DNA of 5,699 nucleotides. Source: an uncultured Blautia sp. GTDB lineage: Bacteria; Bacillota; Clostridia; Lachnospirales; Lachnospiraceae. Positions 1-5,613 of this stretch are shown here, in pieces; the stretch's first letter is position 1; the number at the start of each line of letters is the position of its first letter. The notes under the pieces were generated by a model that did no database searches, was not told the DNA's origin, and saw only the letters and a program-made list of their open reading frames with translations. The stretch is from the NCBI GenBank assembly GCA_900551715.1, contig URXG01000099.1:1-5699 (forward strand). The letters are read 5' to 3'. Made by a program: the position numbers and the translations under genes.

Positions 1-197
1 TAGCTCCAAAGTTTTCCGGTCAGCAGTAAACTGGAATATCTACCGTAGCACTGCTTTTTCAGATACTCCCTGTGCATTCGTCCCCACTTACCGATAGATC
101 GCTTTTCCTCCGGCAGCTTCAAGTCTGGGATATAATAATCCCCGACAAGTACATAATCAATGCCATTCTCCGTAATTCTTGTTTTCAAATCCTTCAT
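1..197 (-). CDS. tnpV: TnpV family mobile-element protein, N-terminal part (runs off left edge)
   Basis: The minus-strand frame opens with ATG at 197 and continues without a stop to the window edge, giving 65 residues plus a partial codon. It begins MKDLKTRITENGIDYVLVGD and continues with a YYIPDLKLPEEKR stretch and a GKWGRMHREYLKK stretch. I recognise these as the conserved N-terminus of the TnpV family, first described on Tn4451/Tn4453-type mobilizable elements and now found on many Clostridia integrative elements; family members are about 110-130 residues, so about half is visible. A textbook Shine-Dalgarno AAGGAGG (206-212) lies 8 bases before the ATG and fixes the start. The molecular role of TnpV is not firmly established; an Xis-like DNA-binding role has been proposed. 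No recombinase is in view, so whether the element is intact cannot be judged. The only neighbour upstream is a broken spoIIID. Confidence 0.83.
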   Translation of the reverse strand, partial: MKDLKTRITENGIDYVLVGDYYIPDLKLPEEKRSIGKWGRMHREYLKKQCYGRYSSLLLTGKLWS

Positions 198-246
198 GGT
201 TCGTTCCTCCTTGGTTTTTCTTATTCTATTACCCAAACGAACCGTT

Positions 247-378
247 CTATATTGTTACTTCCATATGTACTGTACTTTTGCTTATCCCATATTTCTTTGC
301 TGTCTGCCGTACCGTCGCCTTTCTTTCGATTATGTAACAGGCAAGTTCCACCGCCCGTTCCTCAATATAATCCTTCAA
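247..378 (-). pseudogene. spoIIID: spoIIID fragment: N-terminal part of the sporulation transcriptional regulator SpoIIID, truncated
   Basis: This frame is too short for routine ORF calling. From a TTG at 378 it reads LKDYIEERAVELA, then a YIIERKATVRQTAKKYG block and SKSTVH, then MEVTI and a TAG stop at 247-249, 43 codons in all. SpoIIID is a mother-cell DNA-binding regulator of about 80-95 residues, and its N-terminal half typically reads (M)KDYI.ER...I..YI....ATVR..AK.FG.SKSTVHKD.TERL. The fragment matches this through the whole helix-turn-helix, then ends where ERL and the C-terminal basic region (RHLRGG/RHIRGG type) should follow. A GGAGG (387-391) 8 bases before the TTG suits translation initiation, so the native start is probably retained. 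The usual HKD is HME here, which may reflect decay. The missing half is not between here and position 1; tnpV starts about 50 bases further on. A truncated but expressed HTH peptide cannot be excluded. Confidence 0.8.
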
Positions 379-379
379 G

Positions 380-429
380 CCAAAAGCCTCCGGGAACGCT
401 GTTTTTACAGTGTATGCGGAGGCTTTTGG
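380..429 (-). other. Strong stem-loop covering the spoIIID-remnant ribosome binding site (possible terminator)
   Basis: The perfect 13-base arms CCAAAAGCCTCCG (380-392) and CGGAGGCTTTTGG (417-429) flank a second stem: CGCTGT (397-402) pairs with ACAGTG (407-412), with one G-U pair and a TTTT loop. The result is a nearly continuous hairpin with one 4x4 internal loop. Its A-rich/T-rich outer ends resemble a bidirectional intrinsic terminator, which would fit the end of the flavoprotein gene stopping at 496. No long T-tract follows the stem in either direction. On minus-strand RNA the 3' arm contains the GGAGG that serves the spoIIID remnant, so the structure could instead limit its translation. 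Confidence 0.6.
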
Positions 430-495
430 GGGTATGTGTGATATATATCCCCTCTCTGGTTATTTACACATTAATTCTGGATAGCGATCCTGTAT
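430..495. other. Short intergenic stretch with no gene seen
   Basis: This AT-rich spacer lies between the flavoprotein stop codon and the 380-429 hairpin. It contains the self-complementary GATATATATC (440-449) and opposed GGGG/CCCC runs that could form a small additional hairpin. I see no coding frame with a ribosome binding site and no convincing promoter. In spore formers spoIIID normally has a sigma-E promoter; the CATACCCC on the minus strand is too weak a match to call one. Confidence 0.35.
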
Positions 496-1125
496 TTATC
501 TTATAAAATGTGTCGCAATCCGTTCTTCTTTTTCAGGCAGTCCAAACTGCTCTTTTCCAAGGGCAATACTCTTCATAAGAAAAGTCATGTTTCTGGCAAG
601 GGTACGCATAGTCTGTTTTCCTTCGCCATCCTGTTCTGCCTCTCCTGCTGCCCTCCCATGGATACTGTTCCAGTACTGGCTCGGTGCCACCGGCATATTG
701 GAAATTGTAAAATATTTATTCAGTTCATCAAAAGTTGCTGAACATCCGCCTCTTCTGGCACAGGCAATGCTTGCGCCTACTTTCATGGTTTTGTCAAAAG
801 GGGTGCTGTAAAAGAGACGATCAAGACAGGCGATCAGTGTGGCATTGGCAGACGCATAATAAACAGGACTTGCCACTACCAGACCATCTGCTTCCTCAAA
901 CTTCGGTGCCAGTTCATTGACTGCATCATCAAAAACGCACTTGCCTTTTTCTGCACAGGAATTACATGCCACACAGCCTCTGATGGCTTTATTTCCTACC
1001 TGTACTGTCTCTACCTCCACTCCATTCTCCTGAAATACTTTTTCCATTTCACGAAGTGCGATGGAAGTATTACCGTCTTTTCTGGGACTTCCATTGATCA
1101 TTAATACTTTTAACTTTTCTTTCAT
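496..1125 (-). CDS. Isf-like iron-sulfur flavoprotein (flavodoxin-fold NAD(P)H-dependent FMN reductase family)
   Basis: This 209-residue protein has a flavodoxin-like fold. An FMN phosphate-binding loop GSPRKDGNTS occupies residues 12-21 after the first beta strand (KVLMIN). A compact cysteine cluster CVACNSCAEKGKC has Cys at 51, 54, 57 and 63, spaced CX2CX2CX5C, the pattern of the 4Fe-4S site in Methanosarcina Isf. The flavin-contacting ASPVYYASANA segment follows at 85-95, then LDR at 101-103. The likely role is cytoplasmic electron transfer or reduction of quinones, nitro compounds or oxidants; the physiological partner is unknown. I chose ATG 1125 because AAGGAG (1135-1140) lies 9 bases upstream. 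An in-frame ATG at 1176 would add 17 poorly conserved residues. The gene starts 66 bases after the upstream alkylation-repair gene on the same strand, so co-transcription is likely. A TATGAT at 1148-1153 could be a -10, but the nearest TTGAGA is 22 bases away, too far for a standard promoter. Confidence 0.85.
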   Translation of the reverse strand: MKEKLKVLMINGSPRKDGNTSIALREMEKVFQENGVEVETVQVGNKAIRGCVACNSCAEKGKCVFDDAVNELAPKFEEADGLVVASPVYYASANATLIACLDRLFYSTPFDKTMKVGASIACARRGGCSATFDELNKYFTISNMPVAPSQYWNSIHGRAAGEAEQDGEGKQTMRTLARNMTFLMKSIALGKEQFGLPEKEERIATHFIR

Positions 1126-1191
1126 AATTTTACGCTCCTTAGTTTTTATCATAACGACAGTGTTACCACAATCCATCTCAATTTTTGTGAA

Positions 1192-1875
1192 TTATCTGAA
1201 ACTCTTCAGATATTCCTTCTGTTCCGGTGTGATCCGGTAACTTTCCACTGCCTTCTGGATGGTCTTTCTGTGTACCCACTGAGGCAGTCGTCTTTCTTCA
1301 ATATAAGGGACGGTTGCCTCCCATTGCTTTGCCAGGGCTGTGGCAAAATACCAGGCAATCATCATATTGACATAATATTCCTCCGACTGGACAGACGCAG
1401 CCAGATCCAGATATGACGGCTGGAAATCTTCATCCAGATAAAGGCTCATCAGGGTACCAATCCCATAACGGATCACATAAGTCTGACCAGACGTGATCCA
1501 CTTTCGCACTTCCGGCAGCAACTCTTCTTTATGCTTCTGAAAACATTTCGGCAAAGGAAGATCACAGGTAGCCCAGTTATTAATATATGGAAGAAACCGC
1601 TGAATCTCTTCCAGACACTGCTCATAGTCCCGGATTCCGGTAATAAGCATCATATGAAGATTATTTTCTTCGTAATATCTGTGAGGAAGATCCTGGATAA
1701 ACTCTGCTGCATCCTTTGTGCCAGTAAATTCTTTCACAAATTTACGAAGCACCGGAGTGCGGATACCTATGATGGTTTCTTTATCGATCCCTGGCAGTAA
1801 TTTACTGTGGAAATCCCTGTATTTTAGATCCTGAAGTTCAAAGAGATTTCCCCTTAATTTTTCATTATATGACAT
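1192..1875 (-). CDS. AlkD-like DNA alkylation repair protein (HEAT-like repeat DNA glycosylase)
   Basis: This 227-residue all-helical protein belongs to the DNA alkylation repair family (AlkD/AlkC type), whose members excise N3- and N7-alkylated purines using stacked HEAT-like helices and no base-flipping pocket. The signature GIRTPVLRK is at 37-45. NNWATCD (99-105) places Trp101 and Asp105 with the same four-residue spacing as the Bacillus cereus AlkD catalytic pair Trp109/Asp113. Arg136 in VIRYGIG and Trp175 in MIAWYFA align plausibly with AlkD Arg148 and Trp187. The protein therefore looks catalytically competent, although the alignment is by eye. I chose ATG 1875 because AAGG of GAAGGG lies about 6 bases upstream and MSYNEKLRGNLFELQD is a typical family N-terminus. 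The longer frame reaching 2133 would run through the promoter and into ftsW. The isf-like gene follows in the same direction. An extended -10 promoter lies just upstream. Confidence 0.88.
   Translation of the reverse strand: MSYNEKLRGNLFELQDLKYRDFHSKLLPGIDKETIIGIRTPVLRKFVKEFTGTKDAAEFIQDLPHRYYEENNLHMMLITGIRDYEQCLEEIQRFLPYINNWATCDLPLPKCFQKHKEELLPEVRKWITSGQTYVIRYGIGTLMSLYLDEDFQPSYLDLAASVQSEEYYVNMMIAWYFATALAKQWEATVPYIEERRLPQWVHRKTIQKAVESYRITPEQKEYLKSFR
1193..1212 (-). other. Small hairpin over the alkylation-repair stop codon
   Basis: The perfect inverted repeat TATCTGAA (1193-1200) / TTCAGATA (1205-1212) has a 4-base loop and covers the last codons and stop of the AlkD-like gene. It is AT-rich and is not followed by a convincing T-tract on the minus strand, so at best it is a weak attenuator or RNA-processing site between the two genes. 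Confidence 0.35.
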
Positions 1876-1906
1876 ATTTTCCCTTCTTTTTTCACCTTTT
1901 TCTGTA

Positions 1907-1915
1907 AGTATACCA
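1907..1915 (-). promoter_or_regulatory. Extended -10 promoter of the alkD-like gene
   Basis: On the minus strand TGGTATACT combines a TGn extension with a TATACT hexamer. Transcription would start near 1900, giving a leader of roughly 25 bases. The -35 region is poor: TTGTAT (1933-1938) is 20 bases away, and the correctly spaced hexamer is TATTTT. This is usual for extended -10 promoters. Confidence 0.6.
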
Positions 1916-1918
1916 TAA

Positions 1919-1938
1919 TTGTATCTGATAAAATACAA
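1919..1938. promoter_or_regulatory. TTGTAT-N8-ATACAA dyad between divergent promoters (possible operator)
   Basis: A perfect 6-base inverted repeat, TTGTAT (1919-1924) and ATACAA (1933-1938), overlaps the -35 region of the minus-strand promoter and lies about 50-65 bases upstream of the likely ftsW start point. Position and symmetry suit a repressor or activator site, but I do not recognise a specific regulator. Confidence 0.35.
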
Positions 1939-1972
1939 CATTTTTACTCTTCTACTTTGTTTTTGCAGGCCA

Positions 1973-1978
1973 TATAAT
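1973..1978 (+). promoter_or_regulatory. -10 box of the ftsW promoter
   Basis: A consensus TATAAT lies 27 bases upstream of the ftsW ATG. No good -35 hexamer is visible at 16-18 bases spacing (TTCTAC at 1950-1955 is the 17-base candidate), so the promoter may be weak or activator-dependent. Transcription would start near 1985. Confidence 0.5.
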
Positions 1979-2004
1979 TTATCAATATCTTTCTGGAGTC
2001 TGCC

Positions 2005-3090
2005 ATGTTTCAAACCTCTTCCAAAAAGCGCCACATGGATATCCTCCTTCTGATCCTGGTCCTTCTTCTGGTGTTTATGGGACTTCTGGTTCTTTTCAGT
2101 GCCAGTGAATATAATGGCAGAGTCCGTTTTCACGACTCTGCCTATTACTTAAAAAAACAGCTTTTTGCCACAGCCCTTGGACTTGGTGCCATGTATGCTG
2201 TTTCTTCTGTTGACTATCATATTTTTATCCGGCTGGCTCCTGTGGTTTATCTTCTGTCTTTGATACTCTCTACAGCAGTTCTTCTGGTGGGACAGGAAAT
2301 CAATGGAAGCAAACGGTGGCTGTCACTGGGGCCTCTTTCTTTCCAGCCGTCGGAATTTGCCAAAGTGGCTGTTATCCTTTTTCTTGTATGGCAGATAGAA
2401 AAAAGCCGAAAAAGACCAAGAAGTTTCTGGTTTCTCTGTCGTACTATGCTTTCTCTGCTGCCTGTCGCAGGACTGGTGGGTTCCAACAACCTGAGTACTG
2501 CTATTATTATACTGGGAATCGGTGTTATTCTTGTTTTCTCTTCCAGTCCCGGTTACATACAGTTCGTGGGGCCTGCCTGTGCAGGGGTGGGATTTATCGG
2601 AATCTTTCTTGCTGCAGAAAGCTACCGTCTGGAACGTCTGGCTATCTGGCGGAATCCCGAAAAATATGAAAAAGGCTTCCAGACCATACAGGCACTGTAT
2701 GCAATCGGAAGCGGTGGATTATTTGGTCGGGGATTTGGCAATGGAATACAAAAACTGGGCTTCGTTCCCGAAGCCCAGAATGACATGATTTTTTCGATTA
2801 TATGTGAAGAATTTGGTCTCACAGGAGCAGCCTTTCTGATTATTGTTTTCGGACTGCTGCTGTGGCGGCTCTGCGTGATCTCTCTTCATTCCAGAGACCT
2901 CACAGGAGCCCTGGTCAGTGCCGGTATTATGGGACATCTGGCAATCCAGGTGATTCTGAACATTGCAGTTGTCACCAATACTATCCCCAACACCGGTATC
3001 ACTCTGCCCTTTTTCAGTTATGGCGGCACTTCTGTTATGTTTCTTCTGGGTGAGATCGGTCTGGCACTGAATATCAGCCGACAAATATAA
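2005..3090 (+). CDS. ftsW: FtsW-type SEDS peptidoglycan glycosyltransferase
   Basis: This 361-residue polytopic membrane protein of the SEDS family (FtsW/RodA/SpoVE) polymerises lipid II into glycan strands with a partner class B penicillin-binding protein. The first membrane segment is at about 12-32. The family signature NGSKRWL (100-106) precedes QPSEFAK (114-120). RLERLAIWRNPE (208-219) leads into QTIQALYAIGSGGLFGRGFG (226-245). The large extracellular loop LGFVPEAQNDMIFSIICEE (251-269) carries Asp260, the position of the essential SEDS aspartate. The end has NTGITLPFFSYGGTS (329-343). About ten membrane segments fit the family. I prefer FtsW to RodA because of the PEAQND loop and NTGITLPFF; SpoVE, the sporulation paralogue, cannot be separated by eye. 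ATG 2005 has GGAG 6 bases upstream (1995-1998), whereas the in-frame ATG at 2035 has none. No penicillin-binding protein or division cluster is adjacent. The gene converges on feoAB with 9 bases between stops. Confidence 0.9.
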   Translation: MFQTSSKKRHMDILLLILVLLLVFMGLLVLFSASEYNGRVRFHDSAYYLKKQLFATALGLGAMYAVSSVDYHIFIRLAPVVYLLSLILSTAVLLVGQEINGSKRWLSLGPLSFQPSEFAKVAVILFLVWQIEKSRKRPRSFWFLCRTMLSLLPVAGLVGSNNLSTAIIILGIGVILVFSSSPGYIQFVGPACAGVGFIGIFLAAESYRLERLAIWRNPEKYEKGFQTIQALYAIGSGGLFGRGFGNGIQKLGFVPEAQNDMIFSIICEEFGLTGAAFLIIVFGLLLWRLCVISLHSRDLTGALVSAGIMGHLAIQVILNIAVVTNTIPNTGITLPFFSYGGTSVMFLLGEIGLALNISRQI

Positions 3091-3099
3091 AAAATTGTC

Positions 3100-5463
3100 C
3101 TAAAAGATCACACTTCCGATGGCATATACTGCAAAAGCAACCAGCCATGCGATCACACACTGAGCGATCACAACAAAGAAAGCCCATTTTCCTCCCAGTT
3201 CTCTTTTAATTGATGCGATTGCTGCCACACATGGAGTATACAGCAGACAGAATGCAAGGAGACTGGCTGCGGAAACTGTGGAAATACAGGAAAGAAGGAC
3301 ATCGGTATTTCCAAAAAGAATAGACAAGGTGGAAACCACACTTTCTTTTGCCATGAATCCTGTGATCAGTGCGGTAGAAATTCTCCAGTCACCAAATCCC
3401 ATTGGTTTGAAGATTGGAGCAACCACACCGGCTACCATAGCCAAAATACTGTCTTTGGAATCAGAAACAATATTCAGATGTGTGTTGAAAGTCTGCAAAA
3501 ACCAGATTACAAGCGTTGCCATAAAAATAACGGTAAATGCTCTCTGCAGGAAATCTTTGGCTTTATCCCAGAGAAGATGTCCTACATTCTTGGCTCCCGG
3601 CATACGATAGTTTGGAAGTTCCATTACAAAAGGAACTGCCTCGCCACTGAACAAAGTTCTCCGAAGAAGAAGGGCCATAAGGATTCCCATGATAATACCA
3701 CCGAAATACAGGACGATCATCACAATCGCACCATATTTTGGGAAAAATGCTGCTGTAAAAAACGCATAAATAGGAAGTTTTGCAGAACAACTCATGAACG
3801 GTGTCAACAGTATTGTCATTTTACGGTCACGTTCCGAAGGAAGTGTACGGCTGGCCATAACTCCCGGAACCGTACATCCAAATCCTACCAGCATAGGAAC
3901 AATACTTCTTCCGGAAAGCCCGATCTTGCGAAGAAGTTTGTCCATAACAAAAGCCACCCTTGCCATATATCCACTGTCTTCCAGAAGTGACAGGAAGAAA
4001 AACAGAGTAACAATGATCGGCAGGAAACTCAGGACACTTCCAACTCCGTTAAATACACCGTCCATTACCAGCGAATGAAGCACACTGTTTACATTAGAAG
4101 CAGCCATCCACTGATCTGCAATATTTCCCAGTGCAGTAATTCCCATATCCAGCAGGTTTTGCAGAAAGGCACCGATCACACCAAAGGTCAGATAAAATAC
4201 CAGACCCATGATTCCTATAAAGCAGGGTATTGCCGTATACTTACCTGTAAGAACCCGGTCGATTTTCATACTTCTTAAGTGTTCTTTGCTTTCCTTTGGT
4301 TTCACCACTGTTTCATCACAGACTTTTTCGATGAAATCAAACCGCATATGTGCAATGGCTGCTGCTCGGTCCAGACCACGTTCTGTCTCCATCTGCTTTA
4401 TAATATGCTCCAGCATCTCTTTTTCGTTCTGATCCAGATTCAGGCTGTCCATGATCAGCTGATCACCTTCAGCCAGCTTGGCCGCGGCAAAACGCTCAGG
4501 AATATCAGCCGCTTTGGCATGATCTTCGATCAGATGCATGATGGCATGAAGACACCGATGAACTGCACCACCGTCTTCGTTTACATCACAGAAATCAATA
4601 GTTCTCGGCTTTTCCTGATATTTTGCCACATGAACTGCATGGGCAACAAGTTCATCAATTCCTTCGTTCTTGGCTGCTGAAATGGGGATTACCGGTATTC
4701 CCAGCATTTCTTCCATTTCATTTACCAGAACAGAGCCGCCATTTTCCCTGACTTCATCCATCATATTCAATGCAAGAACCATAGGAATATCCAGTTCCAT
4801 CAGCTGCATGGTCAGGTACATATTTCGCTCAATATTGGTGGCATCCACAATATTGATAATTCCTCTGGGATGCTCATTCAGGACAAAATTCCTGGTTACA
4901 ATCTCCTCACTGGAATAGGGAGACATGGAATAAATTCCCGGAAGGTCTGTTACCAGTGTGTTGCTTTTACCCCGGATGCTTCCGTCTTTACGGTCTACCG
5001 TAACTCCCGGAAAGTTGCCTACATGCTGGCTGGAACCTGTCAGTTGGTTAAAAAGTGTGGTCTTACCACAGTTCTGGTTTCCTGCCAGGGCAAAGGTAAG
5101 GATCTCATTATCCGGAAGTGGATGTTCATTTTCTTTAATGTGATATTTTCCACTTTCTCCAAGTCCCGGATGGGGAATCTCATCAGAAACCTGTTTCTTT
5201 CGGGTTACTGATGTTGCCCTGGGTGACTGGGCATCACGTATATTCTCGATTTCTATTTTTTCTGCATCTGCCAAACGTAAAGTCAACTCATAGCTGTGGA
5301 TACGAAGCTCCATAGGGTCTCCCATAGGAGCATATTTCACCATGGTTACATCTCCCTTGGGAATCAGTCCCATATCCAGAAAATGCTGTCGCAGAGCACC
5401 TTCTCCACCAACAGATCTGATCGTCGCAGTTTTACCTATAGGCAGTTCTCTTAATGATGTCAT
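3100..5463 (-). CDS. feoB: Fused FeoA-FeoB ferrous iron transporter
   Basis: This 787-residue protein imports Fe(II) across the cytoplasmic membrane. Residues 1 to about 77 form a FeoA SH3-like domain (SLRELPIGKTATI, then LRQHFLDMGLIPKGD). A roughly 40-residue polar linker follows. The cytosolic FeoB G domain has G1 GNQNCGKT (128-135), G2 Thr155 in GNFPGVTVDRK, G3 DLPG (173-176), G4 NMMD (233-236) and G5 SAAK (262-265), followed by the helical GDI-like region to about 390. The membrane domain has two Gate-type segments: GVGSVLSFLPII (473-484) with GFGCTVPG (527-534) and CSAKLPIYAFF, and later LLYTPCVAAIASIKRE (740-755). All expected motifs are intact. FeoA and FeoB are usually separate genes; fusions are known in some anaerobes. 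I prefer ATG 5463, with AGAGG about 9 bases upstream, over the in-frame GTG at 5499, which adds 12 charged residues from inside the leader hairpin. Promoter and Fur-like sites lie upstream. Confidence 0.96.
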   Translation of the reverse strand: MTSLRELPIGKTATIRSVGGEGALRQHFLDMGLIPKGDVTMVKYAPMGDPMELRIHSYELTLRLADAEKIEIENIRDAQSPRATSVTRKKQVSDEIPHPGLGESGKYHIKENEHPLPDNEILTFALAGNQNCGKTTLFNQLTGSSQHVGNFPGVTVDRKDGSIRGKSNTLVTDLPGIYSMSPYSSEEIVTRNFVLNEHPRGIINIVDATNIERNMYLTMQLMELDIPMVLALNMMDEVRENGGSVLVNEMEEMLGIPVIPISAAKNEGIDELVAHAVHVAKYQEKPRTIDFCDVNEDGGAVHRCLHAIMHLIEDHAKAADIPERFAAAKLAEGDQLIMDSLNLDQNEKEMLEHIIKQMETERGLDRAAAIAHMRFDFIEKVCDETVVKPKESKEHLRSMKIDRVLTGKYTAIPCFIGIMGLVFYLTFGVIGAFLQNLLDMGITALGNIADQWMAASNVNSVLHSLVMDGVFNGVGSVLSFLPIIVTLFFFLSLLEDSGYMARVAFVMDKLLRKIGLSGRSIVPMLVGFGCTVPGVMASRTLPSERDRKMTILLTPFMSCSAKLPIYAFFTAAFFPKYGAIVMIVLYFGGIIMGILMALLLRRTLFSGEAVPFVMELPNYRMPGAKNVGHLLWDKAKDFLQRAFTVIFMATLVIWFLQTFNTHLNIVSDSKDSILAMVAGVVAPIFKPMGFGDWRISTALITGFMAKESVVSTLSILFGNTDVLLSCISTVSAASLLAFCLLYTPCVAAIASIKRELGGKWAFFVVIAQCVIAWLVAFAVYAIGSVIF

Positions 5464-5492
5464 AGCTGCTTCCTCTTTATCTTTCGCGTATT

Positions 5493-5513
5493 CTTTCACT
5501 GATTCTGTGAAAG
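5493..5513 (-). other. Leader hairpin 1 of feoAB
   Basis: The perfect inverted repeat CTTTCAC (5493-5499) / GTGAAAG (5507-5513) has a 7-base loop. It lies in the untranslated leader about 30 bases before the feoAB ATG. No T-tract follows, so it is not an obvious terminator. Confidence 0.45.
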
Positions 5514-5537
5514 TACTGTGTGTTTGTATTCTTGCTT

Positions 5538-5564
5538 ATAACTGTGAATGCACTGAACAGTTAT
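5538..5564 (-). other. Leader hairpin 2 of feoAB
   Basis: The perfect 8-base arms ATAACTGT (5538-5545) and ACAGTTAT (5557-5564) enclose an 11-base loop. The hairpin lies immediately downstream (in transcript order) of the second Fur-like site and upstream of leader hairpin 1. It may be an RNA structural element or an additional protein site. It matches no riboswitch I recognise. Confidence 0.45.
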
Positions 5565-5579
5565 TGATATTATTTATCA
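5565..5579 (-). promoter_or_regulatory. Fur-box-like site, promoter-proximal downstream
   Basis: Minus-strand TGATAAATAATATCA fits the 7-1-7 Fur consensus TGATAAT-N-ATTATCA at 12 of 14 positions. It lies just downstream of the expected transcription start (about 5586), where bound Fur with Fe(II) would block the start. An iron-repressed feoAB operon is the usual arrangement. Confidence 0.6.
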
Positions 5580-5596
5580 TTAGCATACACTAACCC

Positions 5597-5613
5597 TATT
5601 CTAAATGAGAATA
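5597..5613. promoter_or_regulatory. TATTCT-N5-AGAATA dyad in the feoAB promoter spacer
   Basis: A perfect 6-base inverted repeat (5597-5602 with 5608-5613) fills the spacer between -35 and -10 and overlaps the neighbouring Fur-like site. It could be part of a longer Fur-binding array or the site of another metal-responsive repressor. Confidence 0.4.

Noticed and set aside
380..429. The strong inverted repeat as a transposon terminal repeat or CRISPR repeat
   Set aside because: It is a single local hairpin with a short loop, with no second copy elsewhere in the window and no spacers.
72..506. Plus-strand open frame of 144 codons at the left end
   Set aside because: It is antisense to tnpV, the spoIIID fragment and the hairpin, has no ribosome binding site and has a low-complexity hydrophobic composition. 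The minus-strand matches explain the region.
1126..1176. Longer start for the flavoprotein at 1176
   Set aside because: The 17 extra residues are not flavodoxin-like, and the AAGGAG at 1135-1140 points to the ATG at 1125.
1876..2133. N-terminal extension of the alkylation-repair protein to a start at 2133
   Set aside because: The added 86 residues are Lys/Gln-rich and unlike the family. They cross the divergent promoter region and overlap the start of ftsW antisense. The start at 1875 has a ribosome binding site and a family-typical N-terminus.
2005..3090. RodA as the identity of the SEDS protein
   Set aside because: RodA usually has a PEQHTDF-like loop and VGVPLPFF-type ending. The PEAQND loop and NTGITLPFF fit FtsW/SpoVE better. 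The distinction rests on motifs only.
3278..5211. Several plus-strand open frames opposite feoAB
   Set aside because: They are shadows of a strongly conserved minus-strand gene, with no recognisable domains and no ribosome binding sites.
5464..5499. GTG start of feoAB at 5499
   Set aside because: It adds 12 charged residues before the FeoA domain and lies within a leader hairpin. AGAGG before the ATG at 5463 is a better initiation site.
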